Shown: positions 16,332 to 26,139 of the stretch, piece after piece
How the letters are laid out: each line of letters starts with the position of its first letter
How positions within the stretch are numbered: the first letter of the stretch is position 1
Source of the DNA: Methylobacterium sp. J-070
GTDB lineage: Bacteria; Pseudomonadota; Alphaproteobacteria; Rhizobiales; Beijerinckiaceae
Assembly: GCF_022829385.1 (NCBI RefSeq)
Contig: NZ_JAKSXX010000246.1
Span: 1 to 64,000 of the forward strand
DNA length: 64,000 bases
Direction: 5' to 3'
Made by a program: the position numbers and the translations under genes
Notes under the pieces: generated by a model
Database searches by the model: none
Told to the model about the DNA's origin: nothing
The model's input: the letters and a program-made list of their open reading frames with translations, nothing else

Positions 16332-17156
16332 ATGTGCCGCTGGATCGCCTACGCGGGACGCACCATCCCGCTCGAGCACTACGTCACCGAGCCGTCCCAC
16401 AGCCTCGTTTCTCAGAGCATACAGGCGCTCGAATCGACCGCAGCCACGAACGGGGACGGGTTCGGCCTCGGCTGGTACGGCGATCACCCCGAGCCGGGCC
16501 GCTACCGCGAGGTCCAGCCCGCCTGGTCCGACGACAACCTCCGCTACCTGTGCCGCCACCTCCACTCGCACCTGTTCTTCGCGCATGTGCGGGCCGCGAC
16601 CGGCACGCCGATCACGAGGCCGAACTGTCATCCGTTCGCGTGCGGGCCGTGGCTGTTCATGCACAACGGCTATATCGGCGACTGGAGCCGCCTGCGTCGG
16701 CCGGTCGAGGCGATCATCCCCGACGCACTCTATCCGTCGCGGGCCGGGACCACGGATTCCGAGGCGCTGTTCCTCGGGCTGCTGGGCTACGGCCTGATGG
16801 GCGATGGACCCCGCCGCGATCCGGTCGAGGCCACCGCGCTCGCCCTGGCGCAGCTGACGGCACTGGCGGGCACGCATCCGTTCCGGTTCACCGCCGCGCT
16901 CGCCGACGGCCGGGACCTGTACGCCTTCCGATACGCAGCCAACGACAAGGCCAACACGCTCTACTACCGCGCCTCGGAGGGGGGCGTGGTCATCGCCTCG
17001 GAACCCCTCGACCGCGACCCGGCGACCTGGACGCCCGTGTCGGAGAACAGCGTCGTGGTCGCCCGGCGGAACGAGCCCGTGGAGGTCCTGTCGCTGGCCC
17101 GGTTCGGCCTCGGGACGGCCGCTCCGGGCGCCGATGCCCGGCGGCTGCGGGCCTGA
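16332..17156 (+). CDS. Class II glutamine amidotransferase, YafJ/EgtC-like
   Basis: The 274 residues start MCRWIAYAGR, so Cys2 becomes the nucleophile once Met is removed. Further motifs are NGDGFGLGWYG, FFAHVRAATGTPI, NCHPFACGPWLFMHNGYI and TDSEALF, all of stand-alone glutamine amidotransferases. The partner that receives the ammonia is unknown; EgtC-type amidohydrolase activity on a gamma-glutamyl compound is the alternative. GGAGGAGAC lies upstream. It follows the other amidotransferase by 120 bases on the same strand, so the two may be co-transcribed. Confidence 0.85.
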   Translation: MCRWIAYAGRTIPLEHYVTEPSHSLVSQSIQALESTAATNGDGFGLGWYGDHPEPGRYREVQPAWSDDNLRYLCRHLHSHLFFAHVRAATGTPITRPNCHPFACGPWLFMHNGYIGDWSRLRRPVEAIIPDALYPSRAGTTDSEALFLGLLGYGLMGDGPRRDPVEATALALAQLTALAGTHPFRFTAALADGRDLYAFRYAANDKANTLYYRASEGGVVIASEPLDRDPATWTPVSENSVVVARRNEPVEVLSLARFGLGTAAPGADARRLRA

Positions 17157-17166
17157 GGGCGCCGCG

Positions 17167-17505
17167 TCAGGCGACCCGCGAGAGGCCGCCGGCCTGCGAA
17201 CCGCGCGGTGCGTGCGTGGAATCGTAGGCCCGGTTGCGCAGGGCCGTCTCGCTCGGCAATTGCTCGATGACGTTGCCGGAATTGGGATCGACGACCTGGA
17301 ACACGATCGAGCTCGTATCGGGGTCCTGGATGTAGCGTGCCTTGTTGCCGTTTGTACCGATATCGAGCTTGACCGCCGGTTCGAGCGTCGGCGCGGCTGC
17401 CGGGGTCTCCGGGGGGGCCTGGGTCGCGGCGGAAGCGGCGGTCGCCCCGAGCGCGTCCAGACCCTGGGGCCCCGGCGTCGTGTTCGTCAGCGGGCGGATC
17501 TCCAT
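17167..17505 (-). CDS. FlaG-like flagellar protein
   Basis: The product is 112 residues. The first 60 are low-complexity and rich in Ala, Pro and Thr; the last 50 carry VFQVVDPNSGNVIEQLPSE, the FlaG-type motif (VVDxxTGEVIRQIP). FlaG proteins influence flagellar filament length. No other flagellar gene is nearby. It converges with the amidotransferase with only ten bases between stops. Confidence 0.65.
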   Translation of the reverse strand: MEIRPLTNTTPGPQGLDALGATAASAATQAPPETPAAAPTLEPAVKLDIGTNGNKARYIQDPDTSSIVFQVVDPNSGNVIEQLPSETALRNRAYDSTHAPRGSQAGGLSRVA

Positions 17506-17703
17506 GGTTGATCTCCTGCGATCCTGTGATCGGAGGATTCAGGCGCTCGCCTGCCTAAGCGTCCCTTAACGCAGGTTGGTCATCCACCGGATGTCGGGCG
17601 CCGATCCAGGGCGCGATGAACATCCCGTTACCGCGATGACACAAATCCATGCTGTTCTCGCGTTCCGGGCGGGTGTGCGGCGCTCCCCGCCGGAGGCTTT
17701 CCG

Positions 17704-18240
17704 ATGCGTACGGTCTGCGCGGCGATGCTCATCGGGGCGGCGTCGCCCCGCGCCGCGGCAAAGCCCGGCAGCCCGATCCGGACGCGGGCGCGGTTCATCG
17801 CGCAGTACTGATGCCCGATCGTCGGGCGCCTGGACGTCATGCATCGGCGCGGCCCGGTCTGGAAGTCGCGCGACCGCTTCGTCATCGTCGCGCTGAAGGA
17901 CCAGCCGCAGCGCTACGTCCAGTGCGTCTTCCACGACCATGACAGCCGGATGTTCTGCGAGGCGTCCTCCGGCGCCTACGGGCCGGCCGGCCCGGGCCGG
18001 TTCCGCCTCGACGCGCCGGCCCGGGCGGCCCTGCGCGCCCTCGGCTTCGTCCAGGCCGATCCCGGGAAGAACTTCGTCCGCGACGTCGACCTCGGCGATC
18101 CGCCGGACGTCACCGTCGCGGCGGACCTGATGCTCGCGGCTCGGCACGACGGCTACGGCGCGCGACCGGGATCGGTGATCGAGATCTCGGCGCCTTACGG
18201 CGACGATCCGGTCGCCGATTGCGGCACGCCCGTCTCCTGA
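17704..18240 (+). pseudogene. YbjN/TY-Chap-like secreted protein interrupted by an in-frame TGA
   Basis: One reading frame runs from ATG 17704 (GGAGG seven bases upstream) to the TGA at 18240, broken by a single TGA at 17809-17811. The first 35 codons look like a short signal peptide (MRTVCAAMLIGAAS). The 143 residues after the stop begin CPIVGRLDVMHRRG and form a compact domain (RFVIVALKDQPQRYVQCVFHD) resembling YbjN/type III chaperone-like folds. TGG in place of TGA would restore a 178-residue protein with a W-C-P step. Translation from Met at 17839 lacks a ribosome site. A recent nonsense mutation, readthrough or a sequence error are the options. Confidence 0.6.
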
Positions 18241-18255
18241 CCGGACCGGGCGTGC
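18224..18255. terminator. Convergent terminator-like hairpin
   Basis: GCACGCCCG (18224-18232) pairs with CGGGCGTGC (18247-18255) around a 14-base loop that contains the stop codon of the plus-strand gene. It sits just beyond the thiC stop. No T-run is present. Confidence 0.4.
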
Positions 18256-18262
18256 CGTCGCT

Positions 18263-20149
<1,887 letters not shown>

Positions 20150-20230
20150 CGTGGGCCTCTCCTCGCTCCGGAGCAATCCGATCCACGCGATGGGCGAGAT
20201 GAGAGTCGGTCGCTGAAGATGCGCCCGCAG

Positions 20231-20320
20231 GTTCCCGTCCCTCCGCCGGTATGAGCCGGATCAGGTTCAAGGGTCAGGGCAGCGTGCCCAATCTCAGCCC
20301 CCTTCAGGGGCCCCCCTCGG
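20231..20320 (-). promoter_or_regulatory. TPP riboswitch (thi box) upstream of thiC
   Basis: On the minus strand, the P1/P2 arms GGGGGC...GCTGAGA, then CCCTTGAACCTGATCC, GGCTCATACCGGC and GGAGGGA are the conserved thi-box parts, in order, about 80 bases before the thiC ATG. When thiamine pyrophosphate binds, expression of thiC is reduced; in alphaproteobacteria this is usually by sequestering the ribosome site. Confidence 0.95.
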
Positions 20321-20396
20321 AACGGTTCAAGACTCGGGCCGGGGACGGGCTTTGTCAATGCTGTGGCGAACCGGCCCCCTGACAGCGGCGTCTCGG

Positions 20397-20699
20397 TCAC
20401 CAGATTTGCATCGCCGGCCCCGCCGCCGCCGGGAAGCCCAAGCCGTCGCGCGCCAGGAAGACGATCGGCATCACCACGGGGAACAACGGATCGATGTAGC
20501 GGCGCGGGTCCAAGAGCAGATACCCGGTGGCAGGAATCGTGTCGTCGCCGCCTCTCCACGCCACCCCGGCACGGCCGAACTCATGCAGGCACAGGCTCGG
20601 CATCCAGACGGTCAGGTTCGACGCGAAGGTGACACCCGAGCCGCCGATCCAGTCGCGGTCGAGGCTCAGCCCCAGCACCGCGAAGGTCAGGAAGAGCAT
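20397..20699 (-). pseudogene. Truncated M50 (site-2 protease-like) metalloprotease remnant
   Basis: The 100-residue frame keeps the part of M50 membrane proteases around the zinc site: a hydrophobic N-terminus, then PSLCLHEFGRAGVAWRGGD, GYLLLDPRRYIDPLF and a second hydrophobic stretch. The expected HExxH reads HEFGR (residues 39-43), so the second zinc histidine is lost. The protein stops at the point where intact homologues continue for another 100-250 residues with the NPDG-type motif. It lies between the riboswitch and the gene at 20913. It is probably a decayed copy. Confidence 0.55.
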
Positions 20700-20912
20700 C
20701 AGGACGTTGAAACGCAGGCGACCGGACTGACCGCCGCACGGACGTTGATCGAACCTGGCATGGGCCCCGAGTCGGCTTTACCGATGGCGCCGTCGAGAAA
20801 ACGCAGTCGGCCTGCGTTGGCAAGCGGAGGCGCCATAGGGGAAAAGCAGAAACGCCGTCGTCCCGAATAGCGCGCGCTCGTCGCGACACTTACCTAGAAT
20901 GAAAAGGCAGCG

Positions 20913-21752
20913 ATGCGTCTCGTTCTCGTGGTTTTATCCGCATCGATGCTGCTGACGGCTTCGGCCATGGCGGCACTCTTTATTCTTCAAAGGCGGTTGA
21001 TCTATCCGGGCGCTTTCCGCGGCATCGAGCCGACGGCCGTCCTTGCCGTTCCGCCGGGGACCGGGCGGATCCTATTGACGACCGCGGATGGCGAGCGGCT
21101 CCATGCGCTCTGGCGTTCGCCCGCCCCCGGCTGCGGCGTGGTGGTCAGCTTCCATGGCAACGGGTCCCGGCCCGAGCCGCATGCCGAACGGTTCGCCGCC
21201 GACCCCTGGGATGCCGCAGGCTGGGGCCTGCTGGCGCCGGCCTACCGGGGCTATCCGGGCTCGACCGGGGAGCCCAGCGAGGACGGCTTGATCCGCGACG
21301 GATTGGCGGCGGTCGCGGCCGTCGCCGAGCGCGCGCCGGGCGCGCCGATCCTGCTGCACGGCCATTCCCTGGGCGCCGCCGTCGCGGTGGCGGTCGCCGA
21401 ACGCATGCCTGCGATCGGCCTCTACCTGGAGGCGCCTTTCGACTCGATGACGCACACGGTGCGGCTGCATGTCCCGCTGGCTCCGTCCTGGCTCCTGCGC
21501 GACACGTACCGTTCCGACCTGCGCATCCGTGCCGGGACCACGCCCGTCCTGATCGTACAGGGTCGCGACGACATGGTGGTGCCGGCCAAGCTCGCCCTTC
21601 TGCTCGCCCGGGCGGCCGGTCCGCGGGCGCTGGTCGAGCTCGTCCCCGGCGACCACGTCTCCATCCTGGGCGTCCGGGATCGCGAGGCCGTGGCGCTCTT
21701 CGGACGCGGCCTCGTCCCGGCCTGCACACAGGCGGGGGAGAAGGTGCGGTAA
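20913..21752 (+). CDS. Alpha/beta hydrolase, membrane-anchored, BEM46/ABHD17-like
   Basis: The 279 residues begin with an N-terminal membrane anchor or signal (residues 1-27), followed by the hydrolase fold. Motifs are VVSFHGNGS (oxyanion region), APAYRGYPGSTG, LLHGHSLGAA (nucleophile Ser), VQGRDDMVVP (Asp) and PGDHVS (His), so the triad is complete. The substrate is unknown; homologues are serine esterases or depalmitoylases. AAAAGG lies before the ATG. The HNH gene follows after 25 bases. Confidence 0.82.
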   Translation: MRLVLVVLSASMLLTASAMAALFILQRRLIYPGAFRGIEPTAVLAVPPGTGRILLTTADGERLHALWRSPAPGCGVVVSFHGNGSRPEPHAERFAADPWDAAGWGLLAPAYRGYPGSTGEPSEDGLIRDGLAAVAAVAERAPGAPILLHGHSLGAAVAVAVAERMPAIGLYLEAPFDSMTHTVRLHVPLAPSWLLRDTYRSDLRIRAGTTPVLIVQGRDDMVVPAKLALLLARAAGPRALVELVPGDHVSILGVRDREAVALFGRGLVPACTQAGEKVR

Positions 21753-21777
21753 CGGTAGCGATGCGAGGACACGGCGT

Positions 21778-22152
21778 ATGGTTGGACGGCGCTCCCGGCG
21801 CTGGTGTGCCGATGATCCCGAGGGGCCTGGATTGGCCCACCGGACCGATCCGGTCTGCCCCCTGTGCCAGCGGCCGATCCCGCCCCGCGCCCGCTCAAGC
21901 CTCCATCACCTGACGCCGAAGCTGAAGGGCGGGGTTCACCAGGGGACGGTGCGGCTTCATCAGATCTGCCATTCCGCGATCCATGCCCGTTACAGCGAGG
22001 CCGAGATCGCGAAGCGGCTGGCCGAGGTGGAGGCGTTGCGCGCCGATCCGGAGATCGCCCGGTTCCTCGCCTGGGTGCGGGGCAAGCCCGACGATTTCCA
22101 CGCCGCCACCCGGATGACCCGCGGCCGGCGCGCGGCGAAGCGCCGGACCTGA
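21778..22152 (+). CDS. HNH endonuclease-domain protein
   Basis: The 124 residues contain a treble-clef HNH core: CPLCQRPIP (first Cys pair), SLHHLTPKLKGG (HH with catalytic His) and LHQICHSAIHARYS (second Cys and His). The C-terminal third is helical and basic. Small stand-alone HNH proteins of this kind are common in alphaproteobacteria outside mobile elements, and the substrate is not known. The start has GAGGA upstream and follows the hydrolase gene closely. Confidence 0.8.
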   Translation: MVGRRSRRWCADDPEGPGLAHRTDPVCPLCQRPIPPRARSSLHHLTPKLKGGVHQGTVRLHQICHSAIHARYSEAEIAKRLAEVEALRADPEIARFLAWVRGKPDDFHAATRMTRGRRAAKRRT

Positions 22153-22288
22153 CCCCCGATCCGCGCCAGCCCGCACCAAATCGCGCCGGCGTTTACCGCG
22201 CGTTGTGCAAATTCGCAGGTCGGCGGCCGATGGTACAGGCCCGTCAACCCTGTCGAGGCAGGGTCGTCCGGTTGCGGGGACCGGGGCG

Positions 22289-23371
22289 ATGGATCAGGCG
22301 GGGGACACGACGGGTCGGCTGGCCTGGGTCGATGTCGCGAAGGGCATCTGCATCCTGCTGGTGGTGATGATGCATTCCGTCACCGGCACGGGCGAGGCCA
22401 TGGGCGGGGAGGGCTTCCTGCACGCGGTCGTCGCCTTCGCGAAACCGTTCCGGATCCCGGATTTCTTCCTGCTGTCCGGCCTGTTCATGGGCCGGGTCAT
22501 CGATCGCGACTGGTGCCTGTTCTCGGACCGGCGGGTGGTCCATTTCGCCTACTTCTACCTGCTCTGGCTCGTCATCCAATCCGCGGCGCGGTACGGGAAG
22601 ATCGTCGGTGACGACGGCTCCGCGGCCTTCGCCGCCCACCTCGCGCACGCCCTGGTCGAGCCCTATTCCAGCCTGTGGTTCATCTACCTGCTGGCGGTGT
22701 TCTCCGTGGTGACCAAGCTGCTGCGCCGGATGCCCGCCGCGCTGCTCCTGGGCGGCGCCGCCCTGCTGCAGATCGCCGATATCCGCAGCGGCTCGACGCT
22801 GATCGAGGAGTTCTGCGCAAGATACGTCTACTTCGTCGCCGGCTACCTGTTCGCGGAGCGGATCTTCGCCCTGGCCGATACCGCGCGGCGGCGCGTGGGC
22901 CTGGCGCTGTGCGGCCTCGCCGCCTGGGCGGTGGCGGAGGGGTGGCTCGCCCTGACGCCGTCGACCGAACCGACCTATCCGACCCTGGCCAGCCTGCCGC
23001 TGGTCGGCCTCGCCCTGGGCGGCCTCGGCGCCCTGGCGATCGTCGTGGCGGCGGCACTCATCACCCGGACCGGCGGGCCCATCGCCGAATCGATCCGATT
23101 CTGCGGGCAGCGCTCCATCGTGATCTATCTGGCCTTCTCGCTGCCGATGGCCGCGACGCGCGAGATCCTGGTCCGAACGGGCGTCATCGCGGATATCGGA
23201 CTGGCGAGCCTGACCGTCATGATTTCGGCCGTCCTGCTGCCGCTGCTGCTCGAGCGGCTGGTGCGCGGGACGCCGCTGAAATTCCTGTTCGTGCGGCCGG
23301 CCCGCTTCCGGCTCGCCGCGACCAACGTACCCACGAGCCCGGCGCTGCGGGCGACCGGACTGTCCGGCTGA
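22289..23371 (+). CDS. Acyltransferase 3 family membrane protein
   Basis: The 360 residues have about ten membrane segments. The N-terminal RLAWVDVAKGICILLVVMMH, with the catalytic-type histidine, and the IPDFFLLSGLFMG segment are typical of the acyltransferase 3/OafA-like family, which O-acylates exported sugars or lipids. The ATG at 22289 (GGGG upstream) is preferred to an upstream one that would add an untypical basic stretch. The acceptor cannot be told from context. Confidence 0.82.
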   Translation: MDQAGDTTGRLAWVDVAKGICILLVVMMHSVTGTGEAMGGEGFLHAVVAFAKPFRIPDFFLLSGLFMGRVIDRDWCLFSDRRVVHFAYFYLLWLVIQSAARYGKIVGDDGSAAFAAHLAHALVEPYSSLWFIYLLAVFSVVTKLLRRMPAALLLGGAALLQIADIRSGSTLIEEFCARYVYFVAGYLFAERIFALADTARRRVGLALCGLAAWAVAEGWLALTPSTEPTYPTLASLPLVGLALGGLGALAIVVAAALITRTGGPIAESIRFCGQRSIVIYLAFSLPMAATREILVRTGVIADIGLASLTVMISAVLLPLLLERLVRGTPLKFLFVRPARFRLAATNVPTSPALRATGLSG

Positions 23372-23502
23372 AGCCTTCGGTCGACGCAGCCCGCCCCGTC
23401 ACCGAGCGCGCGGCGCCGGGCCCGGGTCGGCGGGGCGTCACGCGCCGAGGCGCGAACCGGATCGTTCGCCGGGCCCGTCGCGATGGCAGAGGGTCTGCGC
23501 CG

Positions 23503-23748
23503 TCAGCTCTCGAACGCGATCCCGATCCGCCGGTGAAGGCGCCACGCCACCGTGGCTGGCCGCGGGACGCCGCCCTCCGTGAGCCGCAGCGGAAAGCGAT
23601 CGGGCACCGGCTGATCGTCCGGCACCTCGATCTGGGCGCCCGCTTCGGTCGCATCCCAGACCAGGCAGCCGACCTCACCGCCAGCGAGCAGGAGGGCGCC
23701 GAACGTGAAGGCGTTGCTGCGGAAAGCGCCGCGGCGATTCTCCGTCAT
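23503..23748 (-). CDS. Small PilZ-domain-like protein
   Basis: The 81 residues follow the pattern of single-domain PilZ proteins of Methylobacterium: MTENRRGAFRSNAF (the RxxxR half of the c-di-GMP site is incomplete, reading NRRGAFR), CLVWDATEAGAQIEV (the D/NxSxxG part reads DATEAG) and a closing VAWRLHRRIGIAFE strand. Both sites are partly kept, so c-di-GMP binding is uncertain. AGGGAG precedes the ATG. Convergent with the acyltransferase gene. Confidence 0.6.
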   Translation of the reverse strand: MTENRRGAFRSNAFTFGALLLAGGEVGCLVWDATEAGAQIEVPDDQPVPDRFPLRLTEGGVPRPATVAWRLHRRIGIAFES

Positions 23749-23863
23749 CGGGCTCTCCCTCGCCGGCCTAGACCCGCAGAGCGGGACCCGGCGACGTCCG
23801 ACCGTGCCCGACGGCGGTTAACAGGCTTGATACGTCAGACCGACCGCTGTTGATGTCGTGAAT

Positions 23864-24337
23864 TCAATCTTCGTCCCGATCTTCGTTGTAGCGACGCCGA
23901 ACAGGTCCGTAATCCTCGTCGTAGGGGCGTCGCACCGGCGGGCGGTCGTAATCGCGGCGGTCCCGGTAATCGTCCCGGCGGGGACGGTCGTCGTAGCCGC
24001 GGCGGGGACCGTCATCGTCGTCCCGATAGCGATCGCCGCCCCCGCCGGCGATGATCCGCGGCGCATACCAGCAGCTCTTGGGCTGCCCCGGCGCGGGATC
24101 GCCGAAGGTCTGGCTGTTGCAGGGAACCACGCCGCCCTGCGGGAACGGCCGGCCGTTGGTTCGGCCGGGGACGCCGTAATAGACGTTGGTCGGGTAGGGC
24201 ATCCGGCAGACGCCGCCATCCTGCGCGCAGCCGACCAAGTTCACCGTGTCGAGCTGGTAGGCCTGCGCCGGCGCGGAGGCGAGCAGGCCCGACCCGAGCG
24301 CGACGATTTCCAAGGCCAGGACGATCCGATTGTGCAT
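23864..24337 (-). CDS. Secreted protein with Arg/Asp/Tyr-rich tail
   Basis: The 157 residues begin with a signal peptide (cleavage after ASAPAQA). A globular part of about 65 residues has four cysteines in two likely disulfides (VGCAQDGGVCRMPYP, PCNSQTF, KSCWYAPR). The last 50 residues are a repetitive disordered tail of RDDYRD/RRYDRPP type. I know no function. The ATG at 24337 has GGGAATCGGGG upstream. Divergent from the gene at 24518. Confidence 0.7.
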   Translation of the reverse strand: MHNRIVLALEIVALGSGLLASAPAQAYQLDTVNLVGCAQDGGVCRMPYPTNVYYGVPGRTNGRPFPQGGVVPCNSQTFGDPAPGQPKSCWYAPRIIAGGGGDRYRDDDDGPRRGYDDRPRRDDYRDRRDYDRPPVRRPYDEDYGPVRRRYNEDRDED

Positions 24338-24517
24338 CCCCGATTCCCACCAGTTCGCGGTCACCGCGCCGCATAGGCCGAATGGCGGCTTCCGGCCAGT
24401 GGCCAAGCTCGCTATGCGTCCCCTCGGGCGGCGGCCGGTCCGGTCGAGGTGCCGGGATCTGACGATGAGCGGCACCCCGCCCGCTGTGGGACCAGGACTG
24501 CGTCTCGGGAGGACTTG

Positions 24518-24904
24518 ATGAGGGACGCATCCGCGCACGAGCTCATGCTGCTCAGTGCGCTGCAGGACTGTCGATTGCAGCTCGACGCGCTGCACGGGGA
24601 CGCGTCGCGCGGCGTCGCGCTGCAGCGCGACCTGGAGGCGTCGCTTCGGCGCGAGGAGGCGCTCCGGGCCGAGGTCGTGCAGGAGCGGGAACGCGCGGAG
24701 GCCGTCCGGCTGGTGCTGTACGCCCTCGCGGCGAGCATCGGGCGATTCGGATTGCGGCGGCGGCTGTTCCTGTCGCGCATCGCCCGCCTCGGTCGCGAGA
24801 CCCCCGACTCCGGACCGCAATCGGTGCGCCACACGGTGCTGCTCGCCGAAGCCCGCCGCGTGCTCGGCGCGCCGCCGTCGCCGGATGCCGCACCCGGTCG
24901 GTGA
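24518..24904 (+). CDS. Hypothetical coiled-coil protein
   Basis: The 128-residue protein is soluble and almost wholly helical. The first 75 residues show a heptad-like coiled coil (LMLLSALQDCRLQLD, EASLRREEALRAEV), followed by an LRRRLFLSRIARLG basic helix. GGAGG lies six bases before the ATG. No family is recognised. It is not linked to its neighbours by spacing. Confidence 0.55.
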   Translation: MRDASAHELMLLSALQDCRLQLDALHGDASRGVALQRDLEASLRREEALRAEVVQERERAEAVRLVLYALAASIGRFGLRRRLFLSRIARLGRETPDSGPQSVRHTVLLAEARRVLGAPPSPDAAPGR

Positions 24905-25091
24905 CGCTCCGCGATGGCGGAGATGGGTCACGCGGCGCGCCGATGGCCCCGCCGACCGTGCCGCATGGCACGATCCGTTCGCGTCCGACCCGTCGCGGGC
25001 TTTGGGAACTTCGAACGGCGGCCGGCATCCGTCTCGGTCGGCGTCGGATCCATAGCTTCGGCGGGGAGTTCCGACTTCCCGACCTCTTCGA

Positions 25092-25673
25092 TCACTTCAT
25101 GCAGGCGTCTTCCGCCTTCGAGAAGGCGGCGGGTTTCGGTTCGTGATCGGAGGGACGGTTACGGCCGACAGCGCCGTCGGCGCGTGCCCTCAGGTACGTG
25201 TAGATGTCCGGCATGTAGCACATGACGTTCCGGTTATCCCCGAAGGCTGGCATGACCAGTTCCTGCGAGGCATTCACGTCCTTCTTGCCGCCGACGATGA
25301 TGCCGGCGAAATGCGCGTAATCCATACCCTTCAGAGCATCGACCAGAGAGGGTGCGTAGGTCGATCCCATGCCGTCCGGCCCATGGCAGACGATGCAGTT
25401 GGCGTTGTACCGCAGATATCCCGACATCGTATACCAATCGACCTTCTTGCCACCCTCCGTGACATGGTAGGTCGGATCGCCGTTCTTGTCGGTGTACTGC
25501 CCGTCTTGGACCTTGGACGGCTGCGTTGGTCCGTCGCTCTTGAGATCGGCCGGTGCGGCCGCCGCTGGTTCCGTCGGAGGGGATGGGGGCGCCTCGGGCC
25601 CAGCCGCCAACGCGGATCCGCAGCCGAGAAGCCCCATCGCGAGCGCGGCAGCAACACCTGTACCTGATCTCAT
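25092..25673 (-). CDS. Methanol metabolism-related c-type cytochrome (four-cysteine type)
   Basis: An exported monohaem cytochrome c of 193 residues. After a signal peptide (ALA near residue 23) and a Pro/Ala linker comes DPTYHVTEGGKKVDWYTMSG and the haem site CIVCHG (Cys93, Cys96, His97); Met141 in ELVMPAFG is the likely sixth ligand. Cys152 and Cys191 are the two extra cysteines of the family found with PQQ alcohol dehydrogenases in methylotrophs. No dehydrogenase gene is nearby, so its electron donor must be encoded elsewhere. Confidence 0.87.
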   Translation of the reverse strand: MRSGTGVAAALAMGLLGCGSALAAGPEAPPSPPTEPAAAAPADLKSDGPTQPSKVQDGQYTDKNGDPTYHVTEGGKKVDWYTMSGYLRYNANCIVCHGPDGMGSTYAPSLVDALKGMDYAHFAGIIVGGKKDVNASQELVMPAFGDNRNVMCYMPDIYTYLRARADGAVGRNRPSDHEPKPAAFSKAEDACMK

Positions 25674-26139
25674 GATCGAGTTTCCCCCACCGGATGCATT
25701 TCGTTGGCGGGGGACAACGTCAAAACCTTAGGGAAAGCCCTGGCGGAGCAGTCACGTTCTCGCGAAGCACCGAGCCTTGCCGGTGCTGTCGGTTGCGGGC
25801 CCACGCCCGCATCGTCGGCACGGGGCACTCGGGGCGGGAGCGGAACGCCCGCTCGCGGACGAGAGGCCGATCCGGATCGCGACCCGTCGCGGAGCATCGG
25901 CTCGGAATGGGAGACACCCGACGGCGAGCCGGTTCGGGTGCCAGCAACCTTAACCGATTGGCCACCCTTCTCCCGCACCGTACCGCGAACCGGTCACAAA
26001 CGGATTCGAGAAGGCGGGACGGCGGTGCCGACCCGATGTCATTTCGGCCCGGGGCGCGAAACCGCCGCATTTAGCGTGCGGAAACCGCGAGGCGTCGCAG
26101 CGCGAGCACGCCGGTCCGGATCATTCAAAGACGGGGTAC
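25674..26139. other. Divergent intergenic region, no gene seen
   Basis: The 466 bases between the cytochrome and the PBP1A gene should hold both promoters. I see no convincing -35/-10 pair, RNA gene or repeat. Open frames crossing it have no ribosome sites. Confidence 0.4.

Noticed and set aside
17809..17811. Possible selenocysteine at the in-frame TGA
   Set aside because: No SECIS-like hairpin is apparent immediately downstream, no sel genes are in the window and restoring the frame is best explained by Trp (TGG).
25092..25673. Naming the cytochrome XoxG or MxaG
   Set aside because: The sequence fits the four-cysteine methanol-related family, and no xox or mxa gene is adjacent; the specific name cannot be supported.
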